Assembly (NCBI GenBank): GCA_016763185.1
Contig: JAESUG010000005.1
Span: forward strand, 1 to 35,263
Direction: 5' to 3'
Length of the DNA: 35,263 bases
From: Robiginitomaculum sp.
GTDB lineage: Bacteria > Pseudomonadota > Alphaproteobacteria > Caulobacterales > Maricaulaceae
In this document: positions 1 through 8,495 of the stretch, piece after piece
How the letters are laid out: each line of letters starts with the position of its first letter
Numbering within the stretch: the stretch's first letter is position 1
Program-made: the position numbers and the translations under genes
Notes under the pieces: generated by a model
The model's database searches: none
What the model was told of the DNA's origin: nothing
The model's input: only the letters and a program-made list of their open reading frames with translations

Positions 1-8
1 CACCTGTC

Positions 9-160
9 ACCCTCCGACTTGTTCGGGGGGGCAGCTCTTTGTGCAACATTCACGCATGTTTCATGGTGCGCTATGGACCCCCCGAACAAGTCGTGGGGTG
101 GCAGACTTGGGGGGTCGTGAGGTGGCAGGCGGGAGAGGGTTGTGCCACCCAGTGCCGCCA
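9..160. repeat. Intergenic inverted-repeat element with partial tandem copies on its right side
   Basis: ACCCTCCGACTTGTTCGGGGGG (9-30) is near-complementary to CCCCCCGAACAAGTCGTGGGGT (78-99). It is followed by degenerate copies (gtcgtggggtggcag / tcgtgaggtggcag). Confidence 0.7.
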
Positions 161-257
161 CCGTTGTTGGTGACAAGTGGTGACAGTCATGACGTGTCAA
201 GGTAGGAGGCGGCCCAAGGGTAGCACAATGAAGACCGCCGGTTGAAAAACAGCTTAA

Positions 258-280
258 GCCCTTCGGCTAAGCCGAAGGGC
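258..280 (-). terminator. Hairpin downstream of carbonic anhydrase, probable terminator
   Basis: Perfect 10-bp stem GCCCTTCGGC-TAA-GCCGAAGGGC. On the minus strand it is followed shortly by GTTTTTC. Confidence 0.55.
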
Positions 281-299
281 GTCGCAAAGTTACCTAGTC

Positions 300-1088
300 T
301 TATTTAGGTTGTAGCAATAACCGACCGTTTAGGGGTTGCACCGGACGGGCATTGCCGCCCATGATTTTCGTGAACTTGGCGATCTGCGCTGTGCTGGCGC
401 TTACTGGGGTTTTGACCACATGCCAGTTTACACCCTCGGAACATGGCGGCGTGGTTAGTGAGCCCATATAGCGGTACAAGCTTAGATCGCTTGGGATCAT
501 TTTGGTTGGGTCCAAGGTGTGCTGGGCTGATGTATCACCTGCAATAACGGCATCCAAAATGGTTGCCAATTGTGGGTTGGCTTCGCCTTCGGTGAATAAA
601 ATACCAAGAACTAACAATTCACCAGCATCGGTCGCGTGGACAAAATGTGCGCCAATGGGATAGGTGCTACCGGCCATTACGTGTTCGGATGGCGTATGAA
701 AATGAACTTGTAGCAATTTAAATTTACGCGCATCAATTTTGACACCCAAACCAGCAGCAAAATTAGCTTGAATGGTATGGCCGTTGTCTTCGATAGAGGC
801 TTGCACCGGTGCGTAATTATGTTTGATTGCAACTTTACCTAAGGCATTGGCTTCACTAAGATCAATTGGGGATTGCATAATTCCGGCCGCGCATAGATAA
901 TTTGCATCGGCCAAAGCCGCCCAATTTTGCGGCCCGCCCGCGCCTTCATATCCCCAATGCACAGCATCATCTGCCGTGGCCGACTTTGCCGGTTCTGCAC
1001 CAGTATTTATCGTGAGGGAGGTTGTACATGCGGCTAGACCCATCAGGCCAGTTAGCGCTAAAACTTGAAGCTGATTACGTGTTTTCAT
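300..1088 (-). CDS. Alpha-class carbonic anhydrase, predicted lipoprotein
   Basis: 262 aa. Contains HFHTPSEH, SLTTPPCSEGVNW and QSPIDL motifs. N-terminus MKTRNQLQVLALTGLMGLAAC has a lipobox-like LAAC. Confidence 0.93.
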   Translation of the reverse strand: MKTRNQLQVLALTGLMGLAACTTSLTINTGAEPAKSATADDAVHWGYEGAGGPQNWAALADANYLCAAGIMQSPIDLSEANALGKVAIKHNYAPVQASIEDNGHTIQANFAAGLGVKIDARKFKLLQVHFHTPSEHVMAGSTYPIGAHFVHATDAGELLVLGILFTEGEANPQLATILDAVIAGDTSAQHTLDPTKMIPSDLSLYRYMGSLTTPPCSEGVNWHVVKTPVSASTAQIAKFTKIMGGNARPVQPLNGRLLLQPK

Positions 1089-1219
1089 ATTGAATTTTTC
1101 TTTCCAGATAAAAATGACAACGTGTTGTTTATAGAAATTCTAAGATTTGAATAGATATATCTGTGGCAAGGTAAATTAATTGTGATGGCCCAAGAAAACC
1201 TGACGCCTCATTGCTTGCG

Positions 1220-2524
1220 TTAGTTTTGTTCCAGCATGGCTATCTTACAACCATCAAATTCTTGGACCTCGGCCAAGCGCCCCAAGGCCAAAGCGCGTCG
1301 GTCCATGATCATATCGCGCGCGGTGATGGCCCGCGATAATTGCAAACCCTCCATGGTGCGACAGCGACTAAGGGCGACATAGGCTTGGCCGTGCGCGAAC
1401 AGGCCGCGTCTTAAATCCACATAGACGTGGGTTAAGGTTTGGCCTTGGGATTTGTGGATGGTGAGCGCCCACGCCAAGCGAAGTGGATATTGCTTGAACG
1501 TCCCGATCACTTCTTTTTTCAGTTCTGATTTTTTTGGATCCACTCCATAGCGAATACGTTCCCAGACGGCAGGTTCAATTTTGTGGATATGGCCGTCGAT
1601 TTTGACGTGTAATTGTTGATCCCCAACCCCGGACACCACGGCCAATGTTCCATTTACCCATTTTTTGTCCGGGTCATTTTTGAGCATGATCACCCGCGCG
1701 CCCGGTTTTAGAGACAACGGCGCTTCGGTGGGAAATAGTTTGGCGTCGAACTCGCCACTGACCTTAGCTTGATAGGCATGAGGTTGCCCCGGCAACGCGG
1801 CCAAGCGCTGGTGGTTGATCTCAAATGCGGCTTGGTTGGTGCCGGTTAATACCACATGGGTGTTTGATGCGGTGACCGGATCAGTATCGGTAACGCAATC
1901 GCCCAAGAACTCAGCTTGTTGCCGGTCCAATTCGCCGTGGCGCACCCCGGCCAATACATCCAAAAACACCGGATCAGATTGGCGAAAAACTTGGGTTAGC
2001 TCGATCAACTGAAACTGGCCGTCACGAAAACACGGCGGTGAGAAAAAATAACACCCGCCATGAACCTCCTCCAAATAGCTCTCTAACCCGCGCTCAATCA
2101 CCGGCGGCAATTGGTACGGATCGCCCACCAGCACCATTTGCACGCCGCCAAAGGGTGCATCCACTTCGCGGTTCATCCGCAATGACAGATCAATCGCCGA
2201 CATCACATCGGCACGCAGCATCGAAGCCTCGTCAATAACCAAGGTCTGTATGGCCCGCAATGCGGTTGCATGGCGCAGGCGCTTTACATCTGACGGCTCG
2301 ATCAATCGTGGCGGAAAACGAAAGAACGAATGTACGGTTTGACCCCCGGCATTGACCGCCGCAATTCCAGTGGGGGCCAACACCGCCGTCGTGGTCGGAT
2401 TGCGTGCGACAAAGGCTTTGAGCAAGGTGGTTTTGCCGGTGCCAGCTCGTCCGGTGAGATACACATTAGAGCGCTGAACCTCTAGGGCGTGCAATACTGG
2501 GGCGATGATCTCAGACTTGTTCAT
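1220..2524 (-). CDS. RecD/PIF1-like ATP-dependent DNA helicase (AAA family)
   Basis: Walker A GRAGTGKTTL, Walker B VIDEASM, and a C-terminal LAWALTIHKSQGQTL...YVALSRCR helicase motif. Confidence 0.9.
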   Translation of the reverse strand: MNKSEIIAPVLHALEVQRSNVYLTGRAGTGKTTLLKAFVARNPTTTAVLAPTGIAAVNAGGQTVHSFFRFPPRLIEPSDVKRLRHATALRAIQTLVIDEASMLRADVMSAIDLSLRMNREVDAPFGGVQMVLVGDPYQLPPVIERGLESYLEEVHGGCYFFSPPCFRDGQFQLIELTQVFRQSDPVFLDVLAGVRHGELDRQQAEFLGDCVTDTDPVTASNTHVVLTGTNQAAFEINHQRLAALPGQPHAYQAKVSGEFDAKLFPTEAPLSLKPGARVIMLKNDPDKKWVNGTLAVVSGVGDQQLHVKIDGHIHKIEPAVWERIRYGVDPKKSELKKEVIGTFKQYPLRLAWALTIHKSQGQTLTHVYVDLRRGLFAHGQAYVALSRCRTMEGLQLSRAITARDMIMDRRALALGRLAEVQEFDGCKIAMLEQN

Positions 2525-2617
2525 TGGGATTTGTTGCAGGCTATTGCACGGCGATCAAGACTAGTTTTTAAGTTGAAAACCGCTTATGCGTGTCGCAGTC
2601 AAAAAAGGGAGCACAAT

Positions 2618-3400
2618 ATGTCACAACGGCTAGCAGGAAAACGGGCGGTTATTACCGGTGGTGCCTCAGGTTTGGGGGCAGGGATGGGCATGCGCTTTGC
2701 CGAACATGGGGCGCGGGTTGCGTTGACGGATCTGAACCTAGAAGGCGCGAGGCAAGTTGCCGACGAGATCAACGCAAAATACCCGGACGCTGCGATCGCT
2801 TTGGCGCATGATGTGGCGGATCAACAAAGCTGGGAACAGGTATTGCACCAAGCTGATGCGGCGCTGGGTGGGTTTAATGTGTTGGTCAATAATGCGGGCA
2901 TTGGCTCGATGGCCTCGGTGGAAGACGAAACTTTGGAAGCCTTTCAAAAAGTTATTTCGGTAGATGTCGATTCGGTATTTTTGGGCTGTAAACTAGCCAT
3001 TCCTTACATGAAACAGCATCAACCAGGCTCAATCATCAACCTGTCCTCCATCGCCGGATTGTATGCAGCAGGCAATATGGCCTCCTATAATGCGGCCAAA
3101 GCTGCGGTCTGGTTATTGTCGAAATCCGTCGCCTTACACTGCGCCAGTGCGGGCTATGATATTCGCTCCAACTCACTGCACCCAACCTTTATTCGCACCC
3201 CGATTATGTATGAAATGGGCGCGGCCATTGGCACCACTGACAAAGCCGAGATCGAGCGAAAATTAGCCCGCAGTGTCCCATTAAAACGAGTGGGTGAGCC
3301 GGATGATGTCTCTTATGCCGCTATTTATTTTGCCTCGGACGAATCGCGATTTATTACCGGTGTTGAGTTAAAAATCGACGGCGGGATGAGCGCACGATAA
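2618..3400 (+). CDS. SDR family oxidoreductase
   Basis: MSQRLAGKRAVITGGASGLGAG Rossmann motif, NNAG, SYNAAKAA (YxxxK). The start is moved from the ORF-track start 2489 to the ATG at 2618. Confidence 0.9.
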   Translation: MSQRLAGKRAVITGGASGLGAGMGMRFAEHGARVALTDLNLEGARQVADEINAKYPDAAIALAHDVADQQSWEQVLHQADAALGGFNVLVNNAGIGSMASVEDETLEAFQKVISVDVDSVFLGCKLAIPYMKQHQPGSIINLSSIAGLYAAGNMASYNAAKAAVWLLSKSVALHCASAGYDIRSNSLHPTFIRTPIMYEMGAAIGTTDKAEIERKLARSVPLKRVGEPDDVSYAAIYFASDESRFITGVELKIDGGMSAR

Positions 3401-3405
3401 AAGTT

Positions 3406-4257
3406 TTACTTTGAGCGCGACGGGGTCAGGGTCGCCAAGGCAACCCCGCCCAAAATAACCAAGCTGGCCACTATAAAGCCAAAGGTAATTGGCTCGCCCA
3501 GAAACACCATCCCGCCTAATGCGGCAATCGCGGGTACGCTCAGTTGTGAAACCCCGGCGCGGTTGGCGCTCAGCCCCGGCAACGCCATATACCAAATGGC
3601 ATACCCAAGCCCAGAGGTGATCGCCCCCGAAGCCAGTGCCAAAAGGACACCATTGGTTTGCGGACGAACTTCGGGCATCCACAGCAATAACGGTACAGCT
3701 AACAAGCTCGCGATCACGGCTGCTTTGGTGAAATTGCCGGCGGTTTGTGCGGTTGGACGGGTGCTGGTGCGCCCGCGCAGTGAATACACGCCCCAACCGA
3801 TACCGGCCAATGCCATCAGTAATGCGCCAACCCATGAAGGCGGTGCCAGAGCGGGGCTAAGCAAAGCCAATAAGCCTGCTATGGCCAATCCGGTTCCAGC
3901 CCACTGAATGACGCGCAACCGCTCGCCCGCAGCCAACCCAGCGCCCAGCATGGTTAGCTGTACAATCGCAAATAAAATCAACGCGCCAGTGGCGGTGGGC
4001 AACATCAAATAGGCATAGGAAAAGAACCCAGCATAGACCAACAGCGCCGCCGCCGAGTACCAACTTCCAGCCTGAAATGCGGTTCGCGGCCCGACCAACA
4101 CGGCCAATACCACCGCACCAGCCAATAAGCGAATGAGCGTAAAGCTCCACGGTCCGATCAGCTCGTCGCCCAAGGCAAATCGGGCCAATACTGAATTGCC
4201 AGCAAAGGCGATGACGGCAAACAAGGTTAGAATGAAGATTCGAGCTGGTGTCTGCAT
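3406..4257 (-). CDS. DMT/EamA-family transporter
   Basis: Multiple hydrophobic TM segments in the 10-TM EamA pattern. Start placed at MQTPARIFILTLFAVIAFAGNSVLARFAL. Confidence 0.82.
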   Translation of the reverse strand: MQTPARIFILTLFAVIAFAGNSVLARFALGDELIGPWSFTLIRLLAGAVVLAVLVGPRTAFQAGSWYSAAALLVYAGFFSYAYLMLPTATGALILFAIVQLTMLGAGLAAGERLRVIQWAGTGLAIAGLLALLSPALAPPSWVGALLMALAGIGWGVYSLRGRTSTRPTAQTAGNFTKAAVIASLLAVPLLLWMPEVRPQTNGVLLALASGAITSGLGYAIWYMALPGLSANRAGVSQLSVPAIAALGGMVFLGEPITFGFIVASLVILGGVALATLTPSRSK

Positions 4258-4294
4258 AGGTGTTTCGTTGCGCAATTTATGGTGCAAAGTCAAA

Positions 4295-4501
4295 CTAGCG
4301 CCCGCGACCGGTTTCAATTCCCAACACATTTAGAATATGAACAATGAGGACGATAACAACCACACTTGCGATCATCAATACCGGTTTCCAGCTAAACCAA
4401 TGGGCTTTTCCGTTTTGTCTTGGGATGCTATCGCGCCAAATGGCCAATCCCAATATGGCTATGGTCACGCCTAGCCAGAGCAAAGTTTGTACCATGGTCA
4501 T
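4295..4501 (-). CDS. Small two-TM membrane protein, hypothetical
   Basis: 68 aa with two hydrophobic segments, co-directional with and between the GT2 and EamA genes. Confidence 0.5.
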   Translation of the reverse strand: MTMVQTLLWLGVTIAILGLAIWRDSIPRQNGKAHWFSWKPVLMIASVVVIVLIVHILNVLGIETGRGR

Positions 4502-4532
4502 GGGCGTTGAAATGGGGATGTTGATCTAAAAT

Positions 4533-6104
4533 TCAAGGTGGTTGGTGTTCTTCAAGTAAGTGACTATGGGCAAATGAATGACCGTGGGCGGTCTTTTCCC
4601 AATGAAATGGCCGAACCAGTAAATCCTTAATCGCCAGCAATGCCGCCCAGGTTTGTAGCGGCCAATAGGCCAGTGAGCTGATGATCAGAACTGGGTCTAT
4701 ATGCCAGCTCGTGCGGTCTTTTGCCGCAATATGACCGCACGCCAGCAAACCCCACGCCAACAGTGTGCCACAAGCCGCCAAGATTGCATCCGGCACTGCC
4801 GGTGGCTGCCCACCCAATGGCCAACAAACCAGACAAACCATCGTGGCCAGCAATAACAATCCATGACTAAATGACGAAACAACGGCCACACCTAAGCTGG
4901 CGAAAAATCCAAATGCGTGTTTTGGCCGTCCGCCGGGTGTGGTACCGCGCAAATGAACAAACAAAGTTTGAACAAAGCCCTTGATCCAGCGCGAACGCTG
5001 TCCAATCCACGGCAACAGCCCGGCGGTAGCTTCTTCGAGCGTCGGCGGCAAGATCATGCCGGACCGCCAACCATAAGCAGCCAACCGAAAGCCCAAATCT
5101 GCGTCTTCGGTGACATTATACGGGTCCCAACCACCACACTCATCCAAAGCAATTTTACGAAAATGATTGCTGGTACCGCCTAGGGGAAACGCCAAACCCA
5201 ATCGAACCAGGGCCGGTAAGACCACCCGAAACTGGGCGTTATACTCTAGCGAAAATTGTTGGGTGAGCCAGTTTTGCGATGCGTTATAATAGCCAAGTGG
5301 TGCTTGCACACAGGCTAGATCGTCTTCATCCTTCGCAAAGGCACACACGGCAGCTTGTAACTGATCCGGATGCGGGCGATCTTCGGCATCATAAATCGTC
5401 ACCAATGAGCCACGGGCCCGGTGCAAGCCAACATTTAATGCTTTTGGCTTTGTTCGCGGCCCGATATTGGGCACGATCAGCACCTCCCAGTTTGCATCCA
5501 AATGCAAACGCCGCGCCGCGCGCAAAGTTTCTTCATCATCAGCTTCGAGCAATAATTTAATATCCAGACGCGCGCGTGGGTAGTTCAAATTGGCAATGGC
5601 TTCGACCAGCTTTGGTAATATCCGGGCCTCGCGATATACCGGTAGCAATATTGTATAGAGCGGCCAGCTCTTTGGCGTGGTTTGAGCCATGTCGGGTTTG
5701 GGTTTTGGCCAAAAATGAACAACCAATAACAACCCGCGAAAAGCAATGATAAATCCGAACAAACCAAGTAAGCAAAGACGAAGAATTTGAAGCATCAAAC
5801 TAAAATTCATCACCAACCCAAAGATGATCGCACCAAATAATAAGGCCAGGAACAAAACTTGACCGGGAACCAACCCGCTCGCTGCAGAATACAAAGGTTT
5901 GGTTTGCGCAAGATGATACGCGGCATGACGAGTTTCCCCATGTCGCACGCGAATAAATTTCGCCCCTTTTACGCGTCCCTGTTGATCGAAATTTTCCGAG
6001 TTTTTCCCGGCTATTTGTTTCTTTTTCGATCGTAAAACAGGGGCTTTTACCCTGTCATCCACACCTAATACCCCCCGAACGGGAAGATTAGAAGAAATGC
6101 ACAA
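4533..6104 (-). CDS. Membrane-associated GT2 (cellulose-synthase-like) glycosyltransferase
   Basis: TILLPVYREARILPKLVEAI, YDAEDRPHP (DxD-like), TEDADLGFRLA, QRSRWIKG (QxxRW), flanking TM segments. The exact start is uncertain. Confidence 0.88.
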   Translation of the reverse strand: MCISSNLPVRGVLGVDDRVKAPVLRSKKKQIAGKNSENFDQQGRVKGAKFIRVRHGETRHAAYHLAQTKPLYSAASGLVPGQVLFLALLFGAIIFGLVMNFSLMLQILRLCLLGLFGFIIAFRGLLLVVHFWPKPKPDMAQTTPKSWPLYTILLPVYREARILPKLVEAIANLNYPRARLDIKLLLEADDEETLRAARRLHLDANWEVLIVPNIGPRTKPKALNVGLHRARGSLVTIYDAEDRPHPDQLQAAVCAFAKDEDDLACVQAPLGYYNASQNWLTQQFSLEYNAQFRVVLPALVRLGLAFPLGGTSNHFRKIALDECGGWDPYNVTEDADLGFRLAAYGWRSGMILPPTLEEATAGLLPWIGQRSRWIKGFVQTLFVHLRGTTPGGRPKHAFGFFASLGVAVVSSFSHGLLLLATMVCLVCWPLGGQPPAVPDAILAACGTLLAWGLLACGHIAAKDRTSWHIDPVLIISSLAYWPLQTWAALLAIKDLLVRPFHWEKTAHGHSFAHSHLLEEHQPP

Positions 6105-6207
6105 CCAAGGCGAGTCCTATTTTGCTATTTTATTGCATTCGTCAGGAACCGCAGGTGGTTGGGTAAGCAAGGATAATTTCAAACAACCAATTTCGGTTCC
6201 CGGATTT

Positions 6208-6412
6208 AGTTCGGGGTCCAGCTTCTTGGGAAATTTCTCACAATGCGCAAAGAGCTGGACCCCCCGAACAAGTCGTGGGGTGACAGGTGGTGGGGGTCGT
6301 GGGGTGACAGTGGGTAATCGTCGTGGGGTGAAAGTGGGTAGTAGTCGAAGAGCGACGATGTGCCTTGTCACTAAGACAACCATGATGTGCCTTGCACCAA
6401 GGCAACCACATA
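6208..6412. repeat. Intergenic inverted repeat plus degenerate tandem copies
   Basis: TTCGGGGTCCAGCTTCTT (from 6210) is complementary, with a 2-nt gap, to AAGAGCTGGACCCCCCGAA (ending about 6267). It is followed by three degenerate GTCGTGGGGTGAcAGtGGGT units and a doubled gatgtgccttg unit. Confidence 0.65.
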
Positions 6413-6442
6413 GAACAGTATTTCGGCACTTCTTAATTATTA

Positions 6443-6471
6443 TTGACAGCTTCACCTTAGCTAGATACATA
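6443..6471 (+). promoter_or_regulatory. Candidate sigma70-type promoter upstream of ffh
   Basis: TTGACA (6443-6448), 17-nt spacer, TACATA (6466-6471). The -35 is perfect and the -10 is weak. Confidence 0.4.
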
Positions 6472-6482
6472 CCGCCCCTTAT

Positions 6483-6590
6483 CCACAGCGTCAGATGACG
6501 CCTCTGGCTGTACAACTTGGGTTATCTCAAGGGGAGACAGGCGGAGCCCCCACTCGGCAATGGTTTGCTCAGTGGGGTTCTTTTGCTGTG
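6483..6590 (+). ncRNA. Candidate structured ffh leader or small RNA (three hairpins, the last terminator-like)
   Basis: H1 CCA-ca-GCGTC-agat-GACGC-ctc-TGG (6483-6507). H2 CTTGGG-ttat-CTCAAG (6516-6531). H3 CCCCACT-c-GGCAA-tggt-TTGCT-c-AGTGGGG (6548-6577), followed by TTCTTTTGCTG. Confidence 0.45.
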
Positions 6591-6609
6591 TTTGGTTTTG
6601 GGTGGTTTG

Positions 6610-8070
6610 ATGTTTGATACTTTAACCGATGAGTTAGGCGGCATTTTTGACCGATTGACCGGTCGTGGCGCACTGTCGGAAAAAGATGTCAAAGCAACAC
6701 TGCGCGAAGTACGGGTTGCCTTGCTGGACGCGGATGTAGCCCTGTCCGTGGTCAAACAATTTATCACCTCGGTTGAGGCCGAAGCCATTGGCGACAAGGT
6801 GTTGCGTTCGGTAACACCGGGTCAGCAAATGATCAAAATTGTCCATGACGCTTTGGTTGAAATGCTGGGCGGCAACGAAGAAACCGCGCCCCCTCTAAAC
6901 CTAGCCGCCACACCACCGGTTGCGATTATGATGGCGGGCCTACAAGGTTCCGGTAAAACCACCACAGCCGCCAAGATCGCACTTCGTTTGCGCACCAAAG
7001 ACAATAAAAAAGTATTATTGGCCTCATTGGACACCCGTCGTCCGGCGGCGATGGAGCAATTGGCGCAATTGGCTGGATTGGCTGAAGTTGAGTGCTTGCC
7101 GATTGTTGGCGGTCAATTGCCGGTGCAGATCGCGGCTCGTGCCATCAAGCAAGCCAAACTTGGCGGCTTTGACGTCGTGATTTTGGATACTGCGGGCCGG
7201 ACCTCAATCGACGACGAACTGATGACCGAAGCAGCGGCGATTGCCAATATTGCCAAGCCTACCGAAATTTTGTTGGTGGCCGATGCACTAACCGGACAAG
7301 ACGCGGTGGAAACTGCCCAGCGTTTTCACGACCGTTTGGCCTTAACCGGTTTGGTGCTGACCCGTTTGGACGGCGATGGGCGTGGTGGTGCGGCTTTGTC
7401 GATGCGGGCCGTAACCGGGTTGCCGATTAAATTTTTGGGTGTGTCCGAGAAAATTGACGGACTGGACAATTTTGATGCGCGCCGCATAGCAGGTCGTATT
7501 TTGGGTCAAGGCGATGTGGTGTCACTGGTTGAAAAAGCCAGTGAGATGATCGACCAAAAGCAGGCGGACAAATTGGCCGCCAAAATGAAAAAAGGCACGT
7601 TTGATCTCGAAGATTTGGGCAATCAACTGCGCCAAATGCAAAAAATGGGCGGCTTACAAGCGATTATGGGTATGTTGCCGGGCATGGGTAAAATGCAAAA
7701 GCAGCTCGATGGCTCTGGCATGGATGACAGCGTTTTTACCAAACAGTTAGCGATTATTTCGTCCATGACCCCGCTGGAGCGTGAAAAACCTGTATTGCTC
7801 AAAGCCTCGCGCAAAAAACGTATTGCCGCTGGTTCTGGAACCCAAGTACAACAGATCAATCAATTGCTAAAAATGCACAAGCAAATGTCTGGCATGATGA
7901 AAAAAATGGGCAAAGGCGGACGCGGTGGCGACTTTGGCGGCCAAAACCCAGCCATGCCACCTAGCAATATTGATCCCATACAGCTCGAACAAATGAGACA
8001 AAAACTAGGGTCTGGCGGTTTGCCAGGCTTGGGCGGCGGCGGTTTACCCGGCCTGCCCGGAAAGAAATGA
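6610..8070 (+). CDS. ffh: Signal recognition particle protein Ffh (SRP54)
   Basis: MFDTLTDELGGIFDRLTGRGALSE, GLQGSGKTTTAAK, DTAGR, Met-rich M domain (GMLPGMGKMQKQL). Start set to 6610 rather than the ORF-track start 6517. Confidence 0.96.
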   Translation: MFDTLTDELGGIFDRLTGRGALSEKDVKATLREVRVALLDADVALSVVKQFITSVEAEAIGDKVLRSVTPGQQMIKIVHDALVEMLGGNEETAPPLNLAATPPVAIMMAGLQGSGKTTTAAKIALRLRTKDNKKVLLASLDTRRPAAMEQLAQLAGLAEVECLPIVGGQLPVQIAARAIKQAKLGGFDVVILDTAGRTSIDDELMTEAAAIANIAKPTEILLVADALTGQDAVETAQRFHDRLALTGLVLTRLDGDGRGGAALSMRAVTGLPIKFLGVSEKIDGLDNFDARRIAGRILGQGDVVSLVEKASEMIDQKQADKLAAKMKKGTFDLEDLGNQLRQMQKMGGLQAIMGMLPGMGKMQKQLDGSGMDDSVFTKQLAIISSMTPLEREKPVLLKASRKKRIAAGSGTQVQQINQLLKMHKQMSGMMKKMGKGGRGGDFGGQNPAMPPSNIDPIQLEQMRQKLGSGGLPGLGGGGLPGLPGKK

Positions 8071-8114
8071 ACTTCTATTTTTAATTTTACACAAACCTCA
8101 AAAGGAATACTCAA

Positions 8115-8495
8115 ATGCCAGTAAAAATCAGATTAGCCAGAGGCGGTGCCAAGAAGCGTCCGTATTATCGTATCGTTATTGCCGATGTTCGCGCCCCACG
8201 CGATGGCCGTTATATTGAACAAGTTGGCACTCATAATCCATTATTGCCCAAAGACCATGAGGACCGGGTACGCATCAAAGAAGACCGCATCAAATATTGG
8301 CTTAGCAAAGGCGCACAACCCACCGATCGCGTGGCCAGATTTTTAAGCGTAGCTGGTTTGTACGAGTGGAAGCACGGCAATAACCCGAACAAAGGCAAGC
8401 CGGGCGAGAAAGCTTTGGAGCGGCTTGAAGAGAAAAAAGAAAAGAAGTCGCGAAAAAAGAAGCGGCTGTCGAAGCCAAAGAAGCTGCAAAACTAG
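8115..8495 (+). CDS. rpsP: 30S ribosomal protein S16 (zero-frame product, 126 aa)
   Basis: [44 protein letters not shown]. Sits in ffh-rpsP-rimM-trmD-rplS order. Confidence 0.95.
   Translation: MPVKIRLARGGAKKRPYYRIVIADVRAPRDGRYIEQVGTHNPLLPKDHEDRVRIKEDRIKYWLSKGAQPTDRVARFLSVAGLYEWKHGNNPNKGKPGEKALERLEEKKEKKSRKKKRLSKPKKLQN

Noticed and set aside
2489-2617. N-terminal extension of the SDR ORF
   Set aside because: The Rossmann fold begins directly after the Met at 2618, and the extension would overlap the divergent helicase gene start.
3368-3835. 155-aa minus-strand ORF overlapping the EamA transporter
   Set aside because: Alternative frame of the same strand region. The EamA frame has coherent TM segments and this one does not.
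6097-6515. ORFs on both strands (6097-6498 +, 6117-6515 -, 6238-6429 -)
   Set aside because: They run through intergenic inverted and tandem repeats. Their low-complexity translations (e.g. TTTHFHPTTITHCHPTTPTTCHPTT) come from the repeats.
6483-6590. Possible 4.5S/SRP RNA gene (right size, next to ffh, shares CAGATGACGC with E. coli ffs)
   Set aside because: The conserved SRP domain (GGTCAGG..GGAAG..AGCAGCC) is missing and the fold is three separate hairpins rather than one long rod. The shared 10-mer lies outside the conserved core.
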